A stretch of DNA of 64,000 nt from Argentina anserina (lineage: Eukaryota; Streptophyta; Magnoliopsida; Rosales; Rosaceae), in contig NW_026089399.1 in the NCBI RefSeq assembly GCF_933775445.1, forward strand, positions 293,734-357,733. Reading direction: 5' to 3'. This document shows positions 55,612-63,945 of the stretch, piece after piece; within the stretch, counting starts at the first letter, position 1, and each line of letters opens with the position of its first letter. Below the pieces are notes generated by a model. The model searched no databases and was not told where the DNA came from. It worked only from the letters and a program-made list of their open reading frames with translations. A program made the position numbers and the translations under genes.

Positions 55612-57762
55612 TTGAAAGAAACACACTCCCACACTTGCAAAACTCTAAAATTCAATAGAAACTCGCATCAGAAGCCTTACAGAAAGATACTCAAACGAGA
55701 AATGAAAGGATACACAATTGGAATAGTAAAGATACGCAAACGATGTAAAGATACTCAGTTTGAAAGAAACACACTCCCACTCTTGCAAAACTCTCAAATA
55801 CAATAGAAACTCGCATCAGAAGCCTTCCAAAAAGATACTCAAACGAGAAATGAAAAGATACACAATTGGAATCGTAAAGATACGCAAACGATGTAAAGAT
55901 ACTCAGTTTAAAAAAAACACACTCCCACACTTGCAAAACTCTCAAATACAATAGAAACTCGCATCAGAAGCCTTACAGAAAGATACTCAAACGAGAAATG
56001 AAAAGATACACAATTGGAATAGTAAAGATACGCAAACGATGTAAAGATACTCAGTTTGAAAGAAACACACTCCCACACTTGCAAAACTCTAAAATTCAAT
56101 AGAAACTCGCATCAGAAGACTTACAGAAAGATACTCAAACGAGAAATGAAAAGATACACAATTGGAATAGTAAAGATACGCAAACAATGTAAAAATACAC
56201 AATTGGAATAGTAAAGATACGCAAACGATGTAAAGATACTCAGTTTGAAAGAAACACACTCCCACACTTGCAAAACTCTCAAATTCAATAGAAACTCGCA
56301 TCAGAAAGCCTTACAGAAAGATACTCAAACGAGAAATGAAAAGATACACAATTGGAATCGTAAAGATACGCAAACGATGTAAAGATACTCAGTTTGAAAG
56401 AACCACACTCCCACACTTGCAAAACTCTCAAATTCAATAGAAACTCGCATCAGAATCCTTACAGAAAGATACTCAAACGAGAAATGAAAAGATACACAAT
56501 TGGAATAGTAAAGATACGCAAACGATGTAAAGATACTCAGTTTAAAAGAAACACACCTCCACACTTGCAAAACTCTCAAATTCAACAGAAACTCGCATCA
56601 GAAAGCCTTACAGAAAGATACTCAAACGAGAAATGAAAAGATACACAATTGGAATAGTAAAGATACGCAAACAATGTAAAGATACACAATTGGAATAGTA
56701 AAGATACGCAAACGATTTAAAGATACTCAGTTTAAAAGAAACACACTTCCACACTTGCAAAACTCTCAAATTCAACAGAAACTCGCATCAGAAAGCCTTA
56801 CAGAAAGATACTCAAACGAGAAATGAAAGGGTACACAATTGGAATAGTAAAGATACGCAAACGATGTAAAGATACACAATTGGAATAGTAAAGATACGCA
56901 AACGATGTAAAGATACTCAGTTTGAAAGAAACACACTCCCACACTTGCAAAACTCTAAAATTCAATAGAAACTCGCATCAGAAGCCTTACAGAAAGATAC
57001 TCAAACGAGAAATGAAAGGATACACAATTGGAATAGTAAAGATACGCAAACGATGTAAAGATACTCAGTTTGAAAGAAACACACTCCCACTCTTGCAAAA
57101 CTCTCAAATACAATAGAAACTCGCATCAGAAGCCTTCCAAAAAGATACTCAAACGAGAAATGAAAAGATACACAATTGGAATCGTAAAGATACGCAAACG
57201 ATGTAAAGATACTCAGTTTAAAAAAAACACACTCCCACACTTGCAAAACTCTCAAATACAATAGAAACTCGCATCAGAAGCCTTACAGAAAGATACTCAA
57301 ACGAGAAATGAAAAGATACACAATTGGAATAGTAAAGATACGCAAACGATGTAAAGATACTCAGTTTGAAAGAAACACACTCCCACACTTGCAAAACTCT
57401 AAAATTCAATAGAAACTCGCATCAGAAGACTTACAGAAAGATACTCAAACGAGAAATGAAAAGATACACAATTGGAATAGTAAAGATACGCAAACAATGT
57501 AAAAATACACAATTGGAATAGTAAAGATACGCAAACGATGTAAAGATACTCAGTTTGAAAGAAACACACTCCCACACTTGCAAAACTCTCAAATTCAATA
57601 GAAACTCGCATCAGAAAGCCTTACAGAAAGATACTCAAACGAGAAATGAAAAGATACACAATTGGAATCGTAAAGATACGCAAACGATGTAAAGATACTC
57701 AGTTTGAAAGAACCACACTCCCACACTTGCAAAACTCTCAAATTCAATAGAAACTCGCATCA
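55612..57762 (+). repeat. Nested tandem duplication, 1310-bp period (55612-56921 and 56922-57762)
   Basis: Positions 55691, 55760, 55908 and 56089 recur at 57001, 57070, 57218 and 57399. The copies diverge near 57763, where CAGAATCCTTAC in the first is CAGAAGCCTTAC in the second. The second unit is therefore partial and overlaps the right end of the 5213-bp duplication. Confidence 0.88.
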
Positions 57763-59174
57763 GAAGCCTTACAGAAAGATACTCAAACGAGAAATGAAAG
57801 GATACACAATTGGAATAGTAAAGATACGCAAACGATGTAAAGATACGCAATTGGAATAGTAAAGATACGCAAACGATGTAAAGATACTCAGTTTGAAAGA
57901 AACACACTCCCACACTTGCAAAACTATCAAATACAATAGAAACTCGCATCAGAAGCCTTACAGAAAGATACTCAAACGAGAAATGAAAAGATACACATTT
58001 GGAATAGTAAAGATACGTAAACGATGTAAAGATACACAATTGGAATAGTAAAGATAGGCAAACGATGTAAAGATACTCAGTTTGAAAGAAACACACTCCC
58101 ACACTTGCAAAACTCTCAAATTCAATAGAAACTCGCATCAGAAAGCCTTACAGAAAGATACTAAAACGAGAAATGAAAAGATACACAATTGGAATCGTAA
58201 AGATACGCAAACGATGTAAAGATACTCAGTTTGAAAGAAACACACTCCCACACTTGCAAAACTCTCAAATTCAATAGAAACTCGCATCAGAATCCTTACA
58301 GAAAGATACTCAAACGAGAAATGAAAAGATACACAATTGGAATAGTAAAGATACGCAAACGATGTAAAGATACACAATTGGAATAGTAAAGATACGCAAA
58401 CGATGTAAAGATACTCAGTTTGAAAGAAACACACTCCCACTCTTGCAAAACTCTCAAATACAATAGAAACTCGCATCAGAAGCCTTCCAAAAAGATACTC
58501 AAACGAGAAATGAAAAGATACACAATTGGAATCGTAAAGATACGCAAACGATGTAAAGATACTCAGTTTAAAAAAAACACACTCCCACACTTGCAAAACT
58601 CTCAAATACAATAGAAACTCGCATCAGAAGCCTTACAGAAAGATACTCAAACGAGAAATGAAAAGATACACAATTGGAATAGTAAAGATACGCAAACGAT
58701 GTAAAGATACTCAGTTTGAAAGAAACACACTCCCACACTTGCAAAACTCTAAAATTCAATAGAAACTCGCATCAGAAGCCTTACAGAATGATACTCAAAC
58801 GAGAAATGAAAAGATACACAATTGGAATAGTAAAGATACGCAAACAATGTAAAAATACACAATTGGAATAGTAAAGATACGCAAACGATGTAAAGATACT
58901 CAGTTTGAAAGAAACACACTCCCACACTTGCAAAACTCTCAAATTCAATAGAAACTCGCATCAGAAAGCCTTACAGAAAGATACTCAAATGAGAAATGAA
59001 AAGATGCACAATTGTAATAGTAAAGATACGCAAACGATGTAAAGATACTCAGTTTGAAAGAAACACACTCCCACACTTGCAAAACTCTCAAATACAATAG
59101 AAACTGGCATCAGAAGCCTTACAGAAAGATACTCAAACGAGAAATGAAAAGATACACAATTGGAATAGTAAACA

Positions 59175-59995
59175 TACGCAAACGATGTAAAGATACACAA
59201 TTGGAATAGTAAAGATATGCAAACGATGTAAAGATACTCAGTTTAAAAGAAACACACTCCCACACTTGCAAAACTCTCAAATACAATAGAAACTCGCATC
59301 AGAAGCCTTACAGAAAGATACTCAAACGAGAAATGAAAAGATACACATTTGTAATAGTAAAGATACGCAAACGATGTAAAGATACTCAGTTTGAAAGAAA
59401 CACACTCCCACACTTGCAAAACTCTCAAATACAATAGAAACTCGCATCAGAAGCCTTACAGAAAGATACTTAAACGAGAAATGAAAAGATACACAATTGG
59501 AATAGTAAAGATACGCAAACGATGTAAAGATACACAATTGGAATAGTAAAGATACGCAAACGATGTAAAGATACTCAGTTTGAAAGAAACACACTCCCAC
59601 ACTTGCAAAACTCTCAATTACAATAGAAACTCGCATCAGAAGCCTTACAGAAAGATACTCAAACGAGAAATGAAAAGATACACAATTGGAATAGTAAAGA
59701 TACGCAAACGATGTAAAGATACACAATTGGAATAGTAAAGATATGCAAACGATGTAAAGATACTCAGTTTAAAAGAAACACACTCCCACACTTGCAAAAC
59801 TCTCAAATACAATAGAAACTCGCATCAGAAGCCTTACAGAAAGATACTCAAACGAGAAATGAAAAGATACACATTTGTAATAGTAAAGATACGCAAACGA
59901 TGTAAAGATACTCAGTTTGAAAGAAACACACTCCCACACTTGCAAAACTCTCAAATACAATAGAAACTCGCATCAGAAGCCTTACAGAAAGATAC
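59175..59995 (+). repeat. Tandem duplication, 526-bp period
   Basis: GATATGCAAACG at 59213 and 59739, CAGTTTAAAAG and ACATTTGTAATAG recur 526 bp apart. 526 bp equals 148+189+189 bp. The units are 59175-59700 and 59701 to about 59995. Confidence 0.85.
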
Positions 59996-60392
59996 TCAAT
60001 CGAGAAATGAAAAGATACACAATTGGAATAGTAAAGATACGCAAACGATGTAAAGATACACAATTGGAATAGTAAAGATACGCAAACGATGTAAAGATAC
60101 TCAGTTTGAAAGAAACACACTCCCACTCTTGCAAAACTCTCAAATACAATAGAAACTCGCATCAGAAGCCTTCCAAAAAGATACTCAAACGAGAAATGAA
60201 AAGATACACAATTGGAATCGTAAAGATACGCAAACGATGTAAAGATACTCAATTTGAAAGAAACACACTCCCACACTTGCAAAACTCTCAAATTCAATAG
60301 AAACTCGCATCAGAAAGCCTTACAGAAAGATACTCAAACCAGAAATGAAAAGATACACAATTGGAATCGTAAAGATACGCAAACGATTTAAA

Positions 60393-60425
60393 GATACACA
60401 ATTGGAATAGTAAAGATACTCAGTT
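60393..60425 (+). repeat. Monomer lacking the 19-bp GATACGCAAACG subunit
   Basis: The 22-bp unit starting GATACACAATTGG at 60393 is followed directly by GATACTCAG at 60415. The same deletion occurs at 60754-60776. Confidence 0.9.
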
Positions 60426-60753
60426 TGAAAGAAACACAATCCCACACTTGCAAAACTCTCAAATTCAATAGAAACTTGCATCAGAAAGCCTTACAGAAAG
60501 ATACTCAAACGAGAAATAAAAAGATACACAATTGGAATAGTAAAGATACGCAAACGATGTAAAGATACACAATTTGAATAGTAAAGATACGCAAACGATG
60601 TAAAGATACTCAGTTTGAAAGAAACACACTCCCACACTTGCAAAACTCTCAAATTCAATAGAAACTCGCGTCAGAAAGCCTTACAGAAAGATACTCAAAC
60701 GAGAAATAAAAAGATACACAATTGGAATCGTAAAGATACGCAAACGATGTAAA

Positions 60754-60785
60754 GATACACAATTGGAATAGTAAAGATACTCAGT
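60754..60785 (+). repeat. Monomer lacking the 19-bp GATACGCAAACG subunit (second case)
   Basis: The 22-bp unit at 60754-60775 runs directly into GATACTCAG. The two deletions share TTTGAAA and CACAATCCCACAC variants and lie two monomers apart, so they probably descend from one event copied once. Confidence 0.88.
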
Positions 60786-61030
60786 TTGAAACAAACACAA
60801 TCCCACACTTGCAAAACTCTCAAATTCAATAGAAACTCGCATCAGAAGCCTTACAGAAAGATACTCAAACGAGAAATGAAAAGATACACAATTGGAATCG
60901 AAAAGATACGCAAACGATGTAAAGATACTCAGTTTAAAAGAAACACACTCCCACACTTGCAAAACTCTCAAATACAATAGAAACTCGCATCAGAAGCCTT
61001 ACAGAAAGATACTAAAACGAGAAATGAAAA

Positions 61031-61153
61031 CATACACAATTGGAATAGTAAAGATACGGAAACGATGTAAAGATACACAATTGGAATAGTAAAGATACGC
61101 AAACGATGTAAAGATACACAATTGGAATAGTAAAGATACGCAAACGATGTAAA
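61031..61153 (+). repeat. Triple 41-bp subunit near array edge
   Basis: Three tandem 41-bp units (the first beginning CATACACAATTGG) precede GATACTCAG at 61154. This is the last triple before the array ends. Confidence 0.93.
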
Positions 61154-61600
61154 GATACTCAGTTTGAAAGAAACACACTCCCACACTTGCTAAACTCTCA
61201 AATTCAATAGAAACTCGCATCAGAAAGCCTTACAGAAAGATACTCAAACGAGAAATGAAAAGATACACAATTGGAATCGTAAAGATACGCAAACGATGTA
61301 AAGATACTTAGTTTGAAAGAAACACACTCCCACACTTGCAAAACTCTCAAATTCAATAGAAACTCGCATCAGAAAGGCTTACAGAAAGATACTCAAACGA
61401 GAAATGAAAAGATACACAATTGGAATCGTAAAGATACGCAAACGATGTAAAGATACTCAGTTTGAAAGAAACACACTCCCACACTTGCAAAACTCTCAAA
61501 TACAATAGAAACTCGCATCAGAAGCCTTACAGAAAGATACTCAAACGAGAAATGAAAAGATACACAATTGGAATAGTAAAGATACGCAAACGATGTAAAG

Positions 61601-61610
61601 ATACTTGATA
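61601..61610. other. Satellite / flank junction
   Basis: The last monomer runs as usual through GATGTAAAGATACT, ending at 61605, where CAGTTTG is expected. Instead TGATAGGAGCAC begins at 61606. The preceding monomer is intact and not degraded, so the change is a clean break inside a monomer. The first bases TG are what an LTR would start with; the five satellite bases ATACT would be the candidate target-site duplication. No matching right end lies in the window. Confidence 0.85.
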
Positions 61611-61950
61611 GGAGCACAAAGTGTGACGTTCTTAATGTGATTATGCCCTATTCTTACTCTTTGTTACCTCTTATTTAGTATGTTTTAGTTTCTTTTGTAA
61701 GAATAAGTGTCTAGGTAGAGCTTATATCAATTATGAGTGAATTGATGATGAAATCGTGCTAAGTGTTAATAATCCTTGTTGAGATATGATTCCTTGTTCG
61801 AGTAGGATTCATCCTTTCGTATTTCTTTGTTTCTAACATACTTATTCTTATTAGGAAATACAAATCCATGTTGGAGAAGGAAAGCAATCCTAGTTCCACA
61901 AGGAAAGAGAAGAAAATACACTTAAAAGCCCAATCCATTCAAGAATCAAA
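61606..61950 (+). other. AT-rich non-coding segment
   Basis: T-rich sequence containing TTTTAGTTTCTTTTGTAAG and a GTGCTAAG motif at 61756-61763. It has no open frame of note and no satellite similarity. If the element interpretation is right, it is the distal U3 region. Confidence 0.5.
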
Positions 61951-61953
61951 ATG

Positions 61954-62107
61954 CTGTCAATATTCGTAGTCCAACTTCGACGGGCTCCCCTGGATAGCTC
62001 CGATCGAGTTAGAAGACCTACTTTATATGGAAATAAAGGTATTTGAGTCTAGTTTCTGTAGGATTTGGAATCAAATCAATATCTTATTCCTACAGAGAGA
62101 TATGACT
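61954..62107 (+). repeat. Diverged ~150-bp block, copy A
   Basis: The block contains CTTCGACGGGCTCCCCTGG, GAGTTAGAAGACCTACTTTA, a 40-bp core at 62021-62060 ending TTTGAGTCTAGTTTCTGTA, then TTTGGAATCA and TACAGAGAGATATGACTG. Copies B (62496-62650) and C (63814-63945) share this order. I recognise the pattern as a kind of repeat dispersed in plant non-coding DNA, but cannot name its family. Confidence 0.7.
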
Positions 62108-62265
62108 GAATCATTGATCGGAGGTCCAATGAACTCGGCGGAATTATCTCAGCCATTGATTTGCTTTTGATCCAAGGGCTATGAGGGAAACTTGGGACTT
62201 TGTTCCTCCTGCAAATAGAGCACAAATATGTATCAGAATGTCCATAAATCCCAGCACCAAAGAAT

Positions 62266-62353
62266 GTCAAAGAAGGCATGCAGCAAATTAAATGAGAAGA
62301 GGCAAGAAAGTCAAAGAAGGCATGCAGCAAATTTAATGAGGAGAGGTAAGAAA
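62266..62353 (+). repeat. 44-bp tandem duplication
   Basis: Two adjacent copies, 62266-62309 and 62310-62353, both start GTCAAAGAAGGCATGCAGC and end AAGAAA. They differ at a few positions (AAATTAAATGAGAAGAGGC versus AAATTTAATGAGGAGAGGT). An open frame on the - strand across it (62076-62363) simply reads the duplication and has no known domain. Confidence 0.95.
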
Positions 62354-62495
62354 AATCAAACATGGCTGCAACAATTAAGACTTTTGCTGCCTCCCTAATT
62401 CAAAGGAAGAAATTTGTGCAAAAGAAATCAGCAATAAAGGAGAAAGAAGATATGTAATTAATGCAAAAGATATGCAATCCTTATAGAAATCAGAA

Positions 62496-62650
62496 TTCTG
62501 GCAGTGCAGATCATCCATCTTTGACGGGCTCCCCTGGACAGCTCAAAATGATTGAGAAAATGTACCTTATATGGATGAAAAGCCACGGACGTCTAGTTGA
62601 AATTGCCAGTTGGAATCATCTCAATATCTATTTTCTAGAGAAAGTTATGG
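62496..62650 (+). repeat. Diverged ~150-bp block, copy B
   Basis: Shares TTGACGGGCTCCCCTGGACA with copy A, then ATTGAGAAAATGTACCTTAT, GTCTAGTTGAAATTG, TTGGAATCATCTCAATATCT and TAGAGAAAGTTATGGCC in the same order and spacing. It is the most diverged of the three in the TTTATATGG core. Confidence 0.65.
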
Positions 62651-62755
62651 CCACAATAAGGGACAAAGGTCAAATCTGCCGAATCTAGGAAACCTCAACC
62701 AATTTGGTTTCAACTTTGTGGACTTTGTGGCCATCCTCCCTTGGGTTTCTTCCTC

Positions 62756-62764
62756 TATATATAG
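62756..62764 (+). promoter_or_regulatory. TATA box of a probable LTR (U3) promoter
   Basis: TATATATAG lies in a CTTCCTC context and is followed by CACCTCAATTCCACAGAAAC. Transcription would be expected to start about 30 bp downstream, near 62790. The pyrimidine-rich, AC-rich sequence after it (62790-62880) is typical of a plant 5' untranslated leader. There is no downstream gene in the window, so the natural client is the element itself. Confidence 0.6.
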
Positions 62765-62789
62765 CACCTCAATTCCACAGAAACAGATC

Positions 62790-63200
62790 ATCAACCTTGC
62801 TCACAAGACTTGCCAAAGCTCTGCCTTAAACACTACTCATCATCCTCAAAGCCGTTCAAGGCGAAAACACCATCTTCCCTTCATTCCATTCGATCCAAAG
62901 CGCTACGCCTAGGATTGCCTATCAAGTTGAAGCCGTGCTGCCTTGTTTTGATACCGCTAAGGAGATTTACAAAGTGTAACTCGTTACTTCTTCACTTATG
63001 TTTTCCGTTTGGATTCTTTATGTGATGTTGTGTTTATGTTTTTGGCTAGTTCCGAATTTGTGGAATACTCTTATGTAGTTTACGATTTTGCAAGATGTTA
63101 TAAAGTAGTTATGATTTTGTTTTCTATGATTTCTATGTAGATGTCGTGAGTTTATAATTCAATGATTTAATGATTCTCTTTCTTGTGTGTTAACTATATG
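62790..63200 (+). other. Putative transcribed leader (R/U5-like), no gene seen
   Basis: Sequence downstream of the TATA box is C-rich at first (CTCATCATCCTCAAAGCCG) and then T-rich. Short open frames (62610-62912, 62810-63025) have no recognisable domain and overlap each other. It includes CCGCTAAG at 62954-62961. Confidence 0.4.
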
Positions 63201-63209
63201 TGATTCAAG

Positions 63210-63510
63210 GCGCTAAGTTAGTTTTGCATATAGGATTCTTAAGTGTTTTTGTTAACTTGTTAAAGTAAGTGACATGCTTGACTTGTTAGTAATCACTAGG
63301 AATTAACCATGATTCGTTGTTATCTAAGATGCGCTAAGTAATTAGATAAGAGATGAATCAATGAAGTGGTAAGATTGAGAATGACATGTTACCTTGTAAT
63401 TTCTAAGCGCTAAGATAGGATTACCAGGCCATGTTTCGAGTTAGGGATGCGCTAAGTAACCTAGTTCGGTATTAGGTTGTTGTTTGTTCACTCAATACTT
63501 GTCCGCTAAG
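63210..63510 (+). repeat. Cluster of GCGCTAAG motifs
   Basis: GCGCTAAG occurs at 63210-63217, 63331-63338, 63407-63414 and 63449-63456, and CCGCTAAG at 63503-63510 and 62954-62961. Spacings within the cluster are 121, 76, 42 and 54 bp. Flanking words such as GATGCGCTAAGTAA occur at two of the sites. An 8-base word four times in 250 bp of otherwise AT-rich DNA is far above chance; the role is unknown. Confidence 0.75.
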
Positions 63511-63813
63511 GCTCGGTGTTTGCATAGGATGAGATTATGATTTTGAAGCTACTTGTGACTATTTGTTTGGTGATGTTTATGTGTTGTTTGGTTGATCACA
63601 TGTATATATTAGTTTAGGTTTTATTTTCTGTTTTTATCTTTCAACCCGATCCTATATATCAAACTCTTTTAAACTCGTATGAATTCGTTGTTAAATGTTT
63701 TTGATTCTTTACCCTGGTTGGATCCCCGGTTTGTGAACGATACCCTCTTGCTTTATACTACTAACGATGCTTACAGGGTTAATATTGATCTCGAGTAATC
63801 GAACCGATCAAAT
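63511..63813 (+). other. Non-coding segment, possible LTR end
   Basis: No gene seen. It contains TATATATCA at 63653-63661, complementary to the TGATA start at 61606, and GGATCCCCGGTTTGTGAACG at 63720-63739. The latter resembles the kind of GC-richer patch that lies near LTR ends in plant elements, but I cannot match it to a tRNA primer site. Confidence 0.35.
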
Positions 63814-63945
63814 GTGGCAGAAACAGTCCGTCGACTTCGGCAGACTGTATCTCCTAGCTCAAAGGGAGTTGGAATATGTACTTTATATGGAAACAAAGGT
63901 ATTTGAGTCTAGTTTCTGTATCTTTTTACAGAACTAGATTTAGAG
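63814..63945 (+). repeat. Diverged ~150-bp block, copy C
   Basis: Positions 63881-63920 match 62021-62060 of copy A with one mismatch in 40 bp (AAAC versus AAAT), 1860 bp apart. The upstream part is related but more diverged (CGTCGACTTCGG, GGGAGTTGGAATATGTAC). Downstream, TACAGAACTAGATTTAGAGG differs from copy A. Confidence 0.75.

Larger units (their letters stand above)
48270..56954 (+). repeat. Large tandem duplication, 5213-bp offset (48270-53482 and 53483-56954)
   Basis: At least a dozen positions match at exactly 5213 bp (48416/53629, 49238/54451, 49534/54747, 50399/55612, 51181/56394). Private markers shared in order include AACAAACTCCC, TTGCAAGACTC, GATATGCAAACG, AACTCCCAAATTC, GATACATAATTGG, CAGAAAGCTTACAG, CACTGCCACAC and GAAATATACTC. 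One visible difference is CTCTCAAATTC near 48893 versus CTCTAAAATTC near 54106. The second copy diverges near 56955. Confidence 0.92.
29371..58980 (+). repeat. Satellite region D: distinct variant set, nested tandem segments
   Basis: From about 29.4 kb a new set of variants appears that is absent or rare to the left: CAGTTTAAAAGAAACAC with ACTTCCACAC, CTCAAATTCAACAG, GAAAGGATACAC or GAAAGGGTACAC, CTCTAAAATTC, AACAATGTAAAAATAC, CAGAATCCTTAC and AAGAACCACAC. From about 33.7 kb a linked monomer type with CACTCTTGC and CCTTCCAAAAAG is interspersed. Expanded and short monomers alternate, commonly as 149+189 bp (338 bp). Confidence 0.8.
33720..60300 (+). repeat. Dispersed linked-variant monomer (CACTCTTGC / CCTTCCAAAAAG / GAATCGTAAAG)
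   Basis: A 148-bp monomer with three linked changes, CCCACTCTTGCAAAAC, GCCTTCCAAAAAGATAC and TTGGAATCGTAAAG, usually followed by CAGTTTAAAAAAAACAC, recurs about 18 times between 33745 and 60300. Examples start near 33745, 37295, 37780, 38306, 39657, 42106, 43539, 44701, 45039, 48564, 50547, 52237, 53777, 55760, 57070, 58420 and 60106. A partial form without CACTCTTGC is near 47106. None is seen left of 33.7 kb, so it dates the spread of region D. Confidence 0.85.
1..61605 (+). repeat. Satellite DNA array, 148/149-bp monomer with 189/190-bp expanded form
   Basis: The whole interval is a head-to-tail tandem array in one orientation with no inversion and no interrupting element. The basic monomer runs from GAAACTCGCATCAGAAGCC through TACACAATTGGAATAGTAAA and CAGTTTGAAAGAAACACAC to CTCTCAAATACAATA and is 148 bp; an extra A in CAGAAAGCC gives 149 bp. 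Many monomers carry a tandem copy of an internal 41-bp piece and are 189/190 bp. The hand-counted consensus is 69 A, 30 C, 22 G, 27 T, with four CpG sites. Monomer size near one nucleosome and array length above 60 kb are typical of plant centromeric or heterochromatic satellites; a centromeric role is inference. The array extends beyond the left edge of the window. Confidence 0.97.
58981..61605 (+). repeat. Satellite region E: degenerate array edge
   Basis: Monomers nearest the flank carry many private changes: GATGCACAATTG, TTGTAATAG, AAACATACG, AACCAGAAATG, GAAATAAAAAG (twice), CAATCCCACAC (twice), GAAACTTGC, CTCGCGTCAG and AAAACATACAC. Two monomers lack a 19-bp subunit and one has a triple 41-bp subunit. 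A gradient of divergence toward an array edge is usual for satellites, because edge monomers take part in fewer exchanges. Confidence 0.75.

Noticed and set aside
1..61605. CRISPR array
   Set aside because: Repeats are direct and regular, but the whole unit is conserved and there are no unique spacers and no cas genes. This is satellite DNA.
1..61605. Assignment to a named species or a published satellite family
   Set aside because: Monomer sizes near 147-149 bp are known in several plants. I do not recognise this monomer with certainty, so no family or species is asserted. A search of plant satellite libraries would decide.
1..61605. Telomere repeat or rDNA spacer origin
   Set aside because: No TTTAGGG or CCCTAAA runs and no rRNA gene segments are seen in the window.
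62076..62363. 95-codon - strand frame
   Set aside because: It reads through the 44-bp tandem duplication, giving a repeated LLHAFFDFLASS-like stretch. No domain, and it lies in the putative U3 on the opposite strand.
62461..62912. Two overlapping + strand frames of 75 and 100 codons
   Set aside because: They cross block B and the TATA box in different frames. Neither resembles gag, protease, RT, RNase H or integrase.
63653..63661. TATATATCA as the definite 3' end of the LTR
   Set aside because: It would pair with the TGATA start, but no recognisable tRNA primer-binding site follows and the word is low-complexity. Kept only as a possibility.
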